From Minwuia sp. (lineage in GTDB: Bacteria; Pseudomonadota; Alphaproteobacteria; Minwuiales; Minwuiaceae), in the NCBI GenBank assembly GCA_029213165.1, contig JARGNO010000040.1, forward strand, positions 1-36,174: a DNA stretch of 36,174 nucleotides, given 5' to 3'. The position numbers and the translations under genes were made by a program. The notes beneath the pieces are model-generated. The model did no database searches. It saw nothing but the letters and a program-made list of their open reading frames with translations, and was not told the DNA's origin. Shown in pieces: positions 22,623-31,090 of this stretch (positions within the stretch are counted from its first letter, which is position 1; each line of letters begins with the position of its first letter).

Positions 22623-24284
22623 TCACATGTTCGGATAGTTGGGGCCGCCGCCACCCTCCGGGGTGACCCAGTTGATGTTCTGCGTCACGTCCTTGATATC
22701 GCACGTCTTGCAGTGGACGCAGTTCTGGGCGTTGATCTGCAGGCGCGGGTTCGAGCCGTCATCGTCGCGCATGATCTCGTAGACGCCCGCAGGGCAGAAC
22801 CGCTGCTCCGGCGCGTCATAGAGGGCGAGATTGTGCTGCACGGGAACGCTGTCATCCTTCAGCGTCAGATGAATGGGCTGGTCTTCCTCGTGGTTCGTGC
22901 TGGACAGGAACACCGATGACAGCTTGTCGAAGGAAACCTCACCATCCGGTTTCGGATAGTCGATGGGCTTCGCCTGATCCTTCTTCACAAGCGATTCATT
23001 GTCCTTGTGGCCATGCTTGAACGTCCAGGGGACATTGCCTCGGAACAGCATCTGCTCGATGCCCGTGTAGAGCGTGCCGCCGATCAGGCCCCACTTGGCG
23101 AAGGCCGGGCGCACGTTGCGCGCCTGATGCAGTTCCTTGTGCACCCAACTGTCCTTGTAGGCGTCCGGATAGGCGCTCAGCACCTTCTCGGCCTCGCCCT
23201 CCTCACCCGCAGCCATCAGCGCGTCGTAGGCTGCATCAGCGGCCATCATGCCGGTCTTGATCGCATTGTGGCTGCCCTTGATCTTGGGCACGTTCATGAA
23301 GCCCGCCGCACAGCCGATCAGCGCCCCGCCGGGGAATGCCAGATCGGGCACACATTGCAGACCGCCTTCGTTCAGGGCACGCGCGCCATAGGAAATGCGC
23401 TTGCCGCCTTCGAAGAAGGGACGGATGTCGGGATGGTTCTTGTAACGCTGGAACTCGTCGAAAGGCGACAGGTACGGATTCTTGTAATCCAGCCCGATGA
23501 CATAGCCGACGGCGACCTGATTGCCCTCCAGATGATACAGGAAGGAACCACCATAGGTGCCCCGGTCCAGCGGCCAGCCCGCCGTATGGATCACCAGGCC
23601 CTCCTGATGCATTTCCGGGCGGATCTCCCAGAGTTCCTTGATGCCGATGCCATAGGTCTGCGGCTCGCAGCTTTCCTGCAGGTTGAACCGCTCCATCAGC
23701 GTCTTGGTCAGGGAACCGCGGCAGCCCTCGGCGAAGAAGGTGTACTTGGCGTGCAATTCGATTCCGGGTGTGTAGCTGTCCTTCTGCTCCCCGCTGCGGG
23801 AGACGCCCATGTCGCCGGTGGCGACACCCTTCACGGAACCATCCTCGTGATACAGCACCTCGGCGGCGGCGAAGCCTGGGTAGATCTCGACACCCAGCGC
23901 CTCGGCCTGCTCACCCAGCCAGCGGCAGACATTGCCCAGGCTGACGATGTAGTTGCCATGGTTCTGCATCGGCGGCGGCAGCAGCTTCGCAGGCACGGAG
24001 ATGTGGCTCGGCTCCGTCAGCATCCAGAATTTCTCGCCTGTCACCGGCACGTTCAACGGCGCGCCGCGTTCCTTCCAGTCGGGGAACAACTCGTTCATGG
24101 CGCGCGGGTCCATCACCGCACCGGAGAGAATGTGGGCACCGATCTCGGAACCCTTCTCCAGCACGCAGACATTCACCTCCGTACCAGCCTTCTCCGCGAG
24201 TTGCTTCAGCCGGATTGCCGACGACAGGCCGGACGGACCACCGCCGACGACCACAACGTCGTACTCCATATACTCGCGTTCCAT
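22623..24284 (-). CDS. Electron transfer flavoprotein-ubiquinone oxidoreductase
   Basis: The 553-residue protein is a complete ETF-QO. The FAD-binding [16 protein letters not shown] starts at about residue 10. Family blocks include [34 protein letters not shown] and the membrane-associated [23 protein letters not shown]. The C-terminal ferredoxin-like site combines FCPAGVYE with [11 protein letters not shown] to hold one [4Fe-4S] cluster. It passes electrons from reduced ETF, and so from acyl-CoA and amine dehydrogenases, to ubiquinone at the inner membrane. ATG 24284 follows AAGGGGAGTCTC. Upstream ATG 24359 adds 25 non-homologous residues. No etfAB genes are in the window. Confidence 0.95.
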   Translation of the reverse strand: MEREYMEYDVVVVGGGPSGLSSAIRLKQLAEKAGTEVNVCVLEKGSEIGAHILSGAVMDPRAMNELFPDWKERGAPLNVPVTGEKFWMLTEPSHISVPAKLLPPPMQNHGNYIVSLGNVCRWLGEQAEALGVEIYPGFAAAEVLYHEDGSVKGVATGDMGVSRSGEQKDSYTPGIELHAKYTFFAEGCRGSLTKTLMERFNLQESCEPQTYGIGIKELWEIRPEMHQEGLVIHTAGWPLDRGTYGGSFLYHLEGNQVAVGYVIGLDYKNPYLSPFDEFQRYKNHPDIRPFFEGGKRISYGARALNEGGLQCVPDLAFPGGALIGCAAGFMNVPKIKGSHNAIKTGMMAADAAYDALMAAGEEGEAEKVLSAYPDAYKDSWVHKELHQARNVRPAFAKWGLIGGTLYTGIEQMLFRGNVPWTFKHGHKDNESLVKKDQAKPIDYPKPDGEVSFDKLSSVFLSSTNHEEDQPIHLTLKDDSVPVQHNLALYDAPEQRFCPAGVYEIMRDDDGSNPRLQINAQNCVHCKTCDIKDVTQNINWVTPEGGGGPNYPNM

Positions 24285-24429
24285 TGAGAGACTCCCCTTG
24301 CACCTGTGCCGGACGCCGCCGACCCCGAACGACCCGTGACCGCGGACCCTGTTCGCCATACGCCAGCCCGCGCATCACGGATCAGCCTAGCCTTGAACAC
24401 AACAAATTCAAGCGACGGTCAATCCGGGG

Positions 24430-24441
24430 TATATTCAATGA
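24430..24441 (+). promoter_or_regulatory. -10 box of a probable leaderless transcript (UDG)
   Basis: TATATT (24430-24435) lies six bases before ATG 24442, preceded by GGGG exactly as in the toxin promoter at 9268-9277. No Shine-Dalgarno is present. The -35 candidate TTCAAG (24407-24412, 17-base spacer) is poor. Confidence 0.4.
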
Positions 24442-25326
24442 ATGACCGATACGACAAGTCAGTTCCACGCCGATCTGGCGGCGCTCGCCTTTCTGGTGGA
24501 TGCCGGACTGGACGTCGTGATCGATGCGGAGCCTGTGAATCGGCTGAAACCGCCACCTCAGCCGACCGCTGCGCCTGCCAGGCTGTCGCCAGCGGGCACC
24601 GTCTCAGCCCCCCCCGCCTCCGCTGCGCGTGAGCCACTGCCAGCATCCCGGCCAGTTGCCGCGCGACCGGAATCGCCTGAGGTCATATCGGAGCGGCAGG
24701 CGGCGATCACCGCAGGGCAACTGGCGGCCCAATGCATGGATCTGGAAGCCCTGCGCGCCGCGCTCGACGGGTTTCAGGGGCTGGCGATCCGCGAAACGGC
24801 GACGCAGCTTGTCTTCGCCGATGGCAATCCGCAGGCCGACATCATGCTGATCGGGGAAGCGCCGGGCCGTGACGAGGACCGGCTGGGCCGTCCCTTCGTC
24901 GGGGAATCGGGAAAGCTGCTGGACCGGATGCTGGCGGCCATCGGTCTGGACCGGCAATCGGTCTACATCACCAACACCGTGCTCTGGCGCCCACCGGGCA
25001 ACCGCAAGCCAACCCCGGCAGAGGTAACCGCGATGCTGCCGTTCCTGGTGCGCCACATCGAACTGGTGGCACCGAAGGCAATTCTGATGGTCGGGGGCTC
25101 CGCCCTCAGCGCCCTGTTCGACTTCGATGCACGGATCACGCGGGAGAGGGGGCGCTGGCGCGACTATCCTTCGGCAAACGGCCCCATCCCGGCGCTGCCC
25201 ATGTTCCACCCGGCCTATCTGCTGCGCCAGCCGCAGCTGAAGCGTCAGGCCTGGCAGGACCTGCTGAATTTCCGGGAAAGGCTGGATGCACTGGGTATCC
25301 CGACCAGGAAGCCGGACGATACCTGA
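24442..25326 (+). CDS. Uracil-DNA glycosylase family protein (family 4-like, no Fe-S ligands)
   Basis: A 294-residue protein. Residues 1-95 are a Pro/Ala-rich, poorly conserved extension. The glycosylase domain follows with LIGEAPGRDEDRLGRPFVG (motif A, residues 136-154), ITNTVLWRPPGNR and FHPAYLLRQP (motif B, 255-264), all typical of family 4 UDG, which removes uracil from deaminated DNA. Family 4 enzymes use four cysteines for a [4Fe-4S] cluster. This protein has just one cysteine in total (Cys98), and the positions expected to hold others read GLAI, VLW and AML. Catalysis may survive because motifs A and B are intact. It is adjacent and convergent to a GNAT gene. Confidence 0.85.
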   Translation: MTDTTSQFHADLAALAFLVDAGLDVVIDAEPVNRLKPPPQPTAAPARLSPAGTVSAPPASAAREPLPASRPVAARPESPEVISERQAAITAGQLAAQCMDLEALRAALDGFQGLAIRETATQLVFADGNPQADIMLIGEAPGRDEDRLGRPFVGESGKLLDRMLAAIGLDRQSVYITNTVLWRPPGNRKPTPAEVTAMLPFLVRHIELVAPKAILMVGGSALSALFDFDARITRERGRWRDYPSANGPIPALPMFHPAYLLRQPQLKRQAWQDLLNFRERLDALGIPTRKPDDT

Positions 25327-25328
25327 CC

Positions 25329-25823
25329 TCAGGCGAGGACCTTCTGCGCCGTGCGGACCTCTCCGGAGGCGGCGGCACCGGCAGGGGTGAGGGGGCGGAT
25401 CTGCACCCGCTCCGGGTTCTCGTCGGCGATGAACAGGCTCTGTGCCGAAGCCGGATAGAACCCGTACTGCCGGTACAGCGCCGCATCACCGACCAGTACC
25501 ACCAGATCGATACCGGCATCGGCCACCAGATCCATGCTCTGGTTCACCAGAGCGCGGGCCGCGCCGCGCCCCCGCCAGGCAGGCAGCACTGCAACGGGGC
25601 CGAGCAGGCGCGCGGTCACGCCTTCGATGCGGCACGGCCAGTACTGGATGCCCCCGATCATGCCCTCGTCGGCATGGGCCGCCAGGCCGAAGCGGTCGCA
25701 TGGCGGCACGCTATCGCGGAACCGATAGGCGATCTTGGAGGTCCGGCCAGGGCCGAAGCAGATATCGAGGATGGCGGGAAACAGGGACGCACTTTCTGCG
25801 TCCATATGGGAAATCCGGAACAT
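25329..25823 (-). CDS. GNAT family N-acetyltransferase (YhbS-like)
   Basis: A 164-residue acetyltransferase. The acetyl-CoA loop VLPAWRGRGAARALVN follows the LLGPVAV strand, and VVLVGDAALYRQYGFYPA is the characteristic C-terminal part of the YhbS group. The acceptor substrate is unknown. ATG 25823 (MFRISHMDAES) fits family length. An upstream in-frame ATG at 25865 adds fourteen residues, and neither has a strong ribosome site. It ends two bases from the convergent UDG gene, within a short CCTGA-cc-TCAGG palindrome. Confidence 0.85.
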   Translation of the reverse strand: MFRISHMDAESASLFPAILDICFGPGRTSKIAYRFRDSVPPCDRFGLAAHADEGMIGGIQYWPCRIEGVTARLLGPVAVLPAWRGRGAARALVNQSMDLVADAGIDLVVLVGDAALYRQYGFYPASAQSLFIADENPERVQIRPLTPAGAAASGEVRTAQKVLA

Positions 25824-26106
25824 TGTTGAGGCGACTTCGATCTGGTGACTGCACAAGGCGGGCAAGCTGCTGAACCACGCATCAGGTGCCCACCCGATAC
25901 GTCAGCCGCCGCGTCGTCGCTGTTCCATGAACCTGCTCATGCCATTTTCTTTAGCGCCAGTTTGATCCTGAAGACAGAAAAAACTGCACCCGGCAGAACG
26001 TCCGTCCGGCGCGGCATCGGCTTGCCCTTCTGCCTGACTGGCCGCATTGTCGTTCCCGCAATCGCACATGGGGAAATCCCGGACACGGCATTCCGGGCCG
26101 GTCCGG

Positions 26107-26126
26107 AAGGGGAGGATCCAGCCATT
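26107..26126 (+). promoter_or_regulatory. Ribosome site that points to an ATT start
   Basis: AAGGGGAGGA (26107-26116) is one of the strongest Shine-Dalgarno sequences in the window. Eight bases after its GGAGG core the in-frame codon is ATT (26124), followed by CCGTTACGAATTGTCGGC and then ATG 26145, which is 28 bases from the site. Confidence 0.5.
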
Positions 26127-26144
26127 CCGTTACGAATTGTCGGC

Positions 26145-27215
26145 ATGATCGGCGTGGCACCGCCAGCCACGGATGCAACGGTGCACATCATCACCGGCGG
26201 CATCTCTGCAGACTTCCTCAAGACCTTCGCCCAGGCGCATGAGGCGGCGGACTATGACCTGGTGCTGGTGGGCTATACCTCGCAGTCGGCGGAGGGGTTT
26301 CAGGTTGCATCCTTCGCGGCGGCGCATACGGAACGGCTCGGCTATCTGATCGCGCATCGGCCCGGCTTCATCGAACCGACGCTGGCGGCGCGCAAGATCG
26401 CCACCTTCGACAATCTGCATCAGGGCCGGATCGCGGTGCACATCATCGCGGGCGTCAGTGATGCCGAGCAGCGCATGGACGGCGACTTCCAGCCGAAGGA
26501 GATCCGCTATCGCCGCGCCGCCGAATACCTCTCGGTCATGCGCCGGGTCTGGACCGAACCCGGACCCTTCGACCACAAGGGCGAGTTCTACGCGTTCGAG
26601 GGGGTGCGGAGCGATGTGCAGCCCCTCCAGTCCCCCTATCCGCCGCTGTTCTTCGGTGGATCCTCGGAAGGGGCGCTGGCAATGGGCGCCGAGCATTGCG
26701 ATGTATTCGCGATCTTCGGCGAGCCGCTGGCGGACACGGCGGATCGCATCGCGGATTTCCGGCAGCGGGCTGCGGCGTTCGGTCGGGTGCCGCAGTTCAA
26801 CATGTCCATCCGCCCGATCCTGGGGGCGACCGAGGCTGAGGCCTGGCAGAAGGCGGACGCCATTCTGGCGCAGGTGAAGGCCGAACTGGGTCATCACACG
26901 GGCCGCGCCGCCACCGATGAATCGGGCCGCCGCATCCTGCAGGCTGCCGCGCGCGGCGATGTCCATGATGCGCGACTGTGGACCGCGCTGGCCAAGGCCT
27001 ATGGCGCGCAGGGCAATACCACCTGTCTGGTCGGCACGGCAGAACAGGTCGCGGAGGCGCTGCTGGACTACTACCGTCTGGGGATTGGCGGTTTCCTGCT
27101 GCGCGGCTTCGATCCGCTGGGCGATGTGGCGGAATATGGTCGCGAGCTCATCCCGCGCCTTCGTGCCGGTGCAAAGGAGATCGATGCGGCCGCAATGACA
27201 AGATCAGACGGTTGA
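26145..27215 (+). CDS. LLM class flavin-dependent monooxygenase (SsuD-like)
   Basis: A luciferase-like, FMNH2-dependent monooxygenase of about 356-363 residues, related to alkanesulfonate monooxygenase SsuD. Features: VHIITGGISADFLKTFAQAHEAADYDLVLVGY at the start, LIAHRPGFIEPTLAARKIATFDNL, GRIAVHIIAGVSDAEQ, RYRRAAEYLSVMRRVWTE, and PPLFFGGSSEGAL. It probably oxidises a sulphonate or similar small compound using reduced flavin from a partner reductase, which is not nearby. ATG 26145 is the conventional start, but a perfect ribosome site favours an ATT at 26124 that would restore the RIVG of the first beta strand. In-frame sequence upstream to 25845 is non-homologous. Confidence 0.87.
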   Translation: MIGVAPPATDATVHIITGGISADFLKTFAQAHEAADYDLVLVGYTSQSAEGFQVASFAAAHTERLGYLIAHRPGFIEPTLAARKIATFDNLHQGRIAVHIIAGVSDAEQRMDGDFQPKEIRYRRAAEYLSVMRRVWTEPGPFDHKGEFYAFEGVRSDVQPLQSPYPPLFFGGSSEGALAMGAEHCDVFAIFGEPLADTADRIADFRQRAAAFGRVPQFNMSIRPILGATEAEAWQKADAILAQVKAELGHHTGRAATDESGRRILQAAARGDVHDARLWTALAKAYGAQGNTTCLVGTAEQVAEALLDYYRLGIGGFLLRGFDPLGDVAEYGRELIPRLRAGAKEIDAAAMTRSDG

Positions 27216-27358
27216 CCGGATGATCATGAGTGCGCTCGCTGCCCAAGAAATTGAGAAACGGTTCATGCTCTGGTGAAGAGGAGCCATGCACGAACGATAC
27301 TGGTCGGTAACCCTGCGACAAGATAGGCTTCAGGGTCTGTATTGTTGTGAGGTTCGTT

Positions 27359-28522
27359 TTGTCCGACATGCGCAAGGAACTCTCCACCGCTGATGCCATG
27401 GGTCAGGAAGTTGATGCCGCGAGCGCAGATGGCGGTCTGGTTGCCACTCAACCGGCGCGGCCCCGGAGGCGGCTGATGCGCCGTTTCGTGCTGCTGTTCG
27501 TGATTCCGGTGCTGGTCATTGCCGGTGTGGGCTTCGGCTATGCCATCGGTGGTCGCTACATCACGACGGAAAACGCCTACGTCAAGGCAGCCAAGTTCGC
27601 TGTTTCCAGCGATCTGGATGGCCGCGTTTCGGCCGTTCATGTGGCTGAGAACCAGCGTGTTCGCGCAGGCGATGTGCTGGTCGAACTCGACAGCCGTTCC
27701 CATGAGATCCGGTTGGCGGAGACAGAGGCCGATCTGGCCCGTGCCCGCAGCCAGGTCGCGCGGCTGAAGGTCGATTACCGCGCCTCGCTTGCCGAACTGG
27801 AAGAGACCCGCGCCCGCATCAGCCATCTGGAGAGCCAGACCGAACGCTATCGCAGCCTGTCGAAGCGTGGCATTGCGGCTTCGGCACAATATGAGGAAGC
27901 CGCCGCTGACCTGTCCGCTGCCAAGCGCCGGGTTGCGACGCAGCAGGAACGGGTCAAGGAAGCACTGATCTCGATTGGTGGAGACGTCAATCGCCCGGTG
28001 GAGAAGCATCCGCTGTATCTGATAGCGGCAGCGGCACGCGATCAGGCGCTGCTCTGGCTCAATTACACCCGCATCATCGCCCCCGCCGAAGGCATCGTCA
28101 CGGCGATCCATCTGGAGCCGGGGGAGTTCGTCGAGAAGGGTGAGCCTATCTTTGCCCTGGTCGATGACCGGGAGACCTGGGTCGAGGCCAATCTGAAGGA
28201 CACCCAGCTCACGCCTGTGCATGAGGGTCTGAAGGCGGAGATCGAGGTTGATGCCTATCCCGGCGTGACCTGGCAGGCGACCGTGCAGGGCATTGCCCCC
28301 GCGACGGGTGCCGAGTTCTCGATACTGCCGCCCCAGAACGCGACGGGCAACTGGGTCAAGGTCGTCCAGCGTGTGCCGGTGCGCCTGCGCCTGCTGCCAA
28401 ACCAGGACCGCCCGCCGCTGCGTGCCGGCATGACGGCGCATATCTCCATTGATACGGGGCGGGAGCGCAAGCTGCTCACCGAAGCCCGTGCCGCCATGGG
28501 GATCCCGCGTACAGATCGCTGA
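27359..28522 (+). CDS. HlyD/EmrA family membrane fusion protein
   Basis: A 387-residue periplasmic adaptor. One transmembrane anchor (residues 43-64, VLLFVIPVLVIAGVGFGYAI) is followed by TENAYVKAAKFAVSSDLDGRV, the biotinyl-lipoyl half, a long coiled-coil hairpin (about residues 115-200, with LARARSQVARLK and HLESQTERY), the second lipoyl half (IIAPAEGIVTAIHLEPGEFV) and the beta-barrel. EmrA-type adaptors link an inner-membrane MFS pump (EmrB) to TolC to export drugs. No pump gene is present on either side, so this one works with a partner elsewhere. TTG 27359 with GAGG six bases upstream is the likely start. GTG 27347 or ATG 27368 are alternatives. Confidence 0.87.
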   Translation: MSDMRKELSTADAMGQEVDAASADGGLVATQPARPRRRLMRRFVLLFVIPVLVIAGVGFGYAIGGRYITTENAYVKAAKFAVSSDLDGRVSAVHVAENQRVRAGDVLVELDSRSHEIRLAETEADLARARSQVARLKVDYRASLAELEETRARISHLESQTERYRSLSKRGIAASAQYEEAAADLSAAKRRVATQQERVKEALISIGGDVNRPVEKHPLYLIAAAARDQALLWLNYTRIIAPAEGIVTAIHLEPGEFVEKGEPIFALVDDRETWVEANLKDTQLTPVHEGLKAEIEVDAYPGVTWQATVQGIAPATGAEFSILPPQNATGNWVKVVQRVPVRLRLLPNQDRPPLRAGMTAHISIDTGRERKLLTEARAAMGIPRTDR

Positions 28523-28594
28523 TCTGCCGGACACCCTGGCGCTGACCGGCCCGGAACGGCGCGTGGATTGACCTCACCCGACCGGCGAAGGCGA

Positions 28595-28619
28595 CACCGT
28601 CAACTTCGCGCCAACGGTG
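28595..28619. terminator. Weak inverted repeat between convergent genes
   Basis: CACCGT (28595-28600) pairs with ACGGTG (28614-28619) across a 13-base loop in the 150-base gap between the convergent EmrA-like and CmcJ-like genes. There is no T-run. I see nothing else in this gap. Confidence 0.25.
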
Positions 28620-28672
28620 CCGTACCCTGTCCAGTACCCTTGCGTCCGGTCGCGAGATTTCGGGCGACCACA

Positions 28673-29539
28673 TCAGTCGAAAAACACGAAGGCCCGGACC
28701 TCGATGCTCTGCCGCGCCGGAGCGTCAGCAGGCGTGTCCGGGTGTGCGAAGGCGGTATGCGGGGTGAAGCGGGCGCGTCCGTCCGTGGCTGAATCGTAAC
28801 TCTTCAGCAACAGCGCTTCGTCGCGGGTCATTTCCGGGAACCAGACCCAGCGATGCGCCGGGTCGTGGGCGAATTCATAGATCTCGCCGACCCGGTCCTC
28901 GAACACCAGATCCGTGGCGATCAGGTGCTCGGGCCGCAGGCTGTCTGCTTCCGCCACCGCGAGGGGGGAAGACAGAACCGGACCGGTGATCGGCCGCCAG
29001 ACATTGATCTCCGCCACACGCCGCGACAGCAGGTCCTCGGCCTCGTCGCCCATCAGATCGCGCACCCGCGCCGGTCCCGACTTCTCCGTGTAATCGACAT
29101 GGGCGCGATGCACCGGCAGTCGGGTCGGATTCGTCTGGTCCGTGCCGCCGCCCGTGACGCGGACGGTATGGTCGAAGATCCGGACACGGCTCGCGCCGGT
29201 TTCCGCCTTCAGCAAGGCCTCCAGTTGCGGGTAGTAGTCGCGTTCCACCTGGGCCGGGTCATGGAAGTCGATGGCGGTCGCGGGCATTACACGAAAGGCG
29301 AAGCCCGCGCGGTCGAGGTCGAAATGCGCGGCTTCCGGGCGACCATCGCGAATGGTGACGGTGACCGGCTGATCGGGGTGGGTGCGCCGGGTCTCGGCAT
29401 TCGTGCCCTGCGGCGGGATGAAGGCCTTGTGGCGCTGCCCGTCCGTCACCGTGTAGACGATGTCGGCACGCACTGCGGGAACCGGTGCCATCGATTCCGC
29501 TTCTATGTGGCGTGGTGCGTATGCTGTTGCCGTGGCCAT
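28673..29539 (-). CDS. CmcJ/NvfI family oxidoreductase
   Basis: The 288-residue protein matches the CmcJ/NvfI family. Hallmarks are VHRAHVDYTEKSG with a His147-x-Asp149 pair, EINVWRPITGPVLSSPLAVAEADSL, WVWFPEMTRDEALLLKSYDS, and ARFTPHTAFAHPDTPADAPARQSIEVRAFVFFD, with His261 and Arg282. This gives the His-x-Asp...His iron triad and an Arg as in Fe(II)/2-oxoglutarate oxygenases. CmcJ takes part in cephamycin 7-alpha-methoxylation, and NvfI is a fungal endoperoxide-forming enzyme. Here no biosynthetic cluster surrounds it, so the substrate is unknown. GGAGGAAATC precedes ATG 29539. Confidence 0.85.
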   Translation of the reverse strand: MATATAYAPRHIEAESMAPVPAVRADIVYTVTDGQRHKAFIPPQGTNAETRRTHPDQPVTVTIRDGRPEAAHFDLDRAGFAFRVMPATAIDFHDPAQVERDYYPQLEALLKAETGASRVRIFDHTVRVTGGGTDQTNPTRLPVHRAHVDYTEKSGPARVRDLMGDEAEDLLSRRVAEINVWRPITGPVLSSPLAVAEADSLRPEHLIATDLVFEDRVGEIYEFAHDPAHRWVWFPEMTRDEALLLKSYDSATDGRARFTPHTAFAHPDTPADAPARQSIEVRAFVFFD

Positions 29540-29632
29540 GATTTCCTCCGCTGGTTTCGTTGCTGCTTCCTATCTGGCGCGCGCACCTGTGGCCCGAAAG
29601 CGAAAATCTCTCCGTCTCGGCACAGTTTTGTT

Positions 29633-29665
29633 TTGTCGGGCGTTCAGGATGACTATAACGCCCTC
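29633..29665 (+). promoter_or_regulatory. Promoter of pyrF operon (probable leaderless start)
   Basis: TTGTCG (29633-29638), 15-base spacer, TATAAC (29654-29659), then six bases to ATG 29666. A start site seven bases after the -10 box would coincide with the A of the ATG, and there is no Shine-Dalgarno sequence. Confidence 0.5.
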
Positions 29666-30388
29666 ATGTCTGATCCAGTCTCCAGCAACCCGATCTTCGT
29701 GGCGATCGATACCGACGACGTGGCGACGGCGCGCGACCTTGCCGCGACGCTTGCCGGTGCGGTGGGCGGCATCAAGCTGGGCAAGCAGTTCTTCATGGCG
29801 AACGGCCCTCAGGGTGTCCACGATGTATTGCCCCAGGCCATCCGGGAACGGTTGCCCCTGTTCATTGATCTGAAGCTGCATGACATCCCCAATACGGTCG
29901 CCGGTGCGGTCACTTCGCTGGCGCGCAGTCTCGCGCCTGCATTCATGACCCTGCATGCCTCCGGAGGTGCCGCGATGGTGGCCGCGGCGCGGGAAGCGGC
30001 GGAGGGCTTTGGTGCCAGCCGCCCGAAACTGCTGGCGGTGACGGTACTGACCAGCATGAGTGACGCCAACCTTGCCGATACCGGCGTGGCCGGTGGGGCT
30101 GAGGCACAGGTGGTGCGGCTGGGCAGGCTGGCCATGGCGAATGGTGCCGACGGACTGGTCTGCAGCCCCAGGGAGATTGCGCCACTGCGCGCCGCGCTGG
30201 GCGGGGAGCCGCTGCTGGTAACCCCGGGAATCCGTCCCGCCGGTGCTGCGCTGGGTGACCAGAAGCGGGTCATGACCCCGGCGGAGGCGATGCAGGCCGG
30301 CGCCAGCCGCATGGTGATCGGTCGCCCGATCACGGGTGCAGACGATCCGGCTGCCGCCGCGCGGGCCATCCTGGAAGAGATCGGTTGA
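29666..30388 (+). CDS. pyrF: Orotidine 5'-phosphate decarboxylase
   Basis: The 240-residue TIM-barrel enzyme converts OMP to UMP, the last step of pyrimidine synthesis. FVAIDT opens the barrel, the catalytic set Asp68-x-Lys70-x2-Asp73 lies in FIDLKLHDIPNT, and PGIRPAG with MVIGRPITGADDP forms the phosphate-binding end. All key residues are present. ATG 29666 has no ribosome site but lies six bases after a TATAAC box. The stop overlaps the trpF ATG (TGATG). It heads the pyrF-trpF-trpB-trpA-accD-folC run. Confidence 0.96.
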   Translation: MSDPVSSNPIFVAIDTDDVATARDLAATLAGAVGGIKLGKQFFMANGPQGVHDVLPQAIRERLPLFIDLKLHDIPNTVAGAVTSLARSLAPAFMTLHASGGAAMVAAAREAAEGFGASRPKLLAVTVLTSMSDANLADTGVAGGAEAQVVRLGRLAMANGADGLVCSPREIAPLRAALGGEPLLVTPGIRPAGAALGDQKRVMTPAEAMQAGASRMVIGRPITGADDPAAAARAILEEIG

Positions 30389-31044
30389 TGGCCGTGCGGA
30401 CAAAGATCTGTGGCCTGAACGACAGTGCCTCCCTGCGGGCGGCGCTTGGCGGTGGCGCAGATGCCATCGGACTGGTGTTCTATGCCCCGTCCCCCCGTGC
30501 CGTGACCCCGGAACAGGCTGCTGCATTGCTGGCGGAGGCAGGCGCGGAGGTGGTCACGGTGCAGAAGGTCGGGCTGTTCGTCGATCCCGATGATGCGCTG
30601 CTGGACGCCGTGCTCGCCCGGGTCCCGCTGGACCTGGTGCAGTTGCACGGGTCGGAAACGCCGGAGCGGGTGGCGGAAATCGGCCGCCTTACCGGCCTGC
30701 CGACCATGAAGGCCTTCAAGATTCGTGATGCGGAGGATTTCGGCGCTGTCGGGGATTACGACAGCGCCGCGTCATGGCTGCTGTTCGATGCCAAGGCGCC
30801 GGATGATGCAAGGCATGCCCTGCCGGGTGGCAACGGGCTGACATTCGACTGGCGGCTGCTGGCAGGGCGCGACTGGCGGCATCCATGGATGCTGTCCGGC
30901 GGGCTGGACGCGACGAATGTGGCGGAGGCAATCCGTATCAGCGGCGCAGCATGGGTGGATGTTTCATCCGGTGTCGAGCGCGCCCCCGGCCACAAGGATC
31001 CCGCACGGATCACGGCCTTCCTGCAGGCCGTCCACGCGGTGTGA
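30388..31044 (+). CDS. trpF: Phosphoribosylanthranilate isomerase
   Basis: The 218-residue TIM-barrel enzyme catalyses the third step from anthranilate in tryptophan synthesis. KICGLND near the N-terminus holds the catalytic Cys, [12 protein letters not shown] and DLVQLHGSE are diagnostic, and [17 protein letters not shown] holds the catalytic Asp and phosphate site. ATG 30388 shares its A with the pyrF TGA, giving translational coupling. It is followed after 46 bases by trpB. Confidence 0.96.
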   Translation: MAVRTKICGLNDSASLRAALGGGADAIGLVFYAPSPRAVTPEQAAALLAEAGAEVVTVQKVGLFVDPDDALLDAVLARVPLDLVQLHGSETPERVAEIGRLTGLPTMKAFKIRDAEDFGAVGDYDSAASWLLFDAKAPDDARHALPGGNGLTFDWRLLAGRDWRHPWMLSGGLDATNVAEAIRISGAAWVDVSSGVERAPGHKDPARITAFLQAVHAV

Positions 31045-31054
31045 CAGACCTTTT

Positions 31055-31070
31055 CCCGGCGATGGCCGGG
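31055..31070 (+). other. Short hairpin between trpF and trpB
   Basis: CCCGGC-gatg-GCCGGG (31055-31070) forms a six-base stem 20 bases before trpB, preceded by TTTT on the 5' side rather than followed by it. It may tune translation or stability; it is not a trp attenuator, since no Trp-rich leader peptide is seen. Confidence 0.3.
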
Positions 31071-31090
31071 TATCAGAAAGATGCAATCCA

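Noticed and set aside
23007-24287. 426-codon plus-strand frame
   Set aside because: Antisense shadow of ETF-QO, which has full-length homology.
28853-29665. N-terminal extension of pyrF by 271 codons
   Set aside because: The upstream in-frame stretch is antisense to the CmcJ-like gene and has no homology; PyrF starts at 29666 by family length.
31045-31090. trp attenuator before trpB
   Set aside because: The hairpin is short, no T-run follows and there is no leader peptide with Trp codons.
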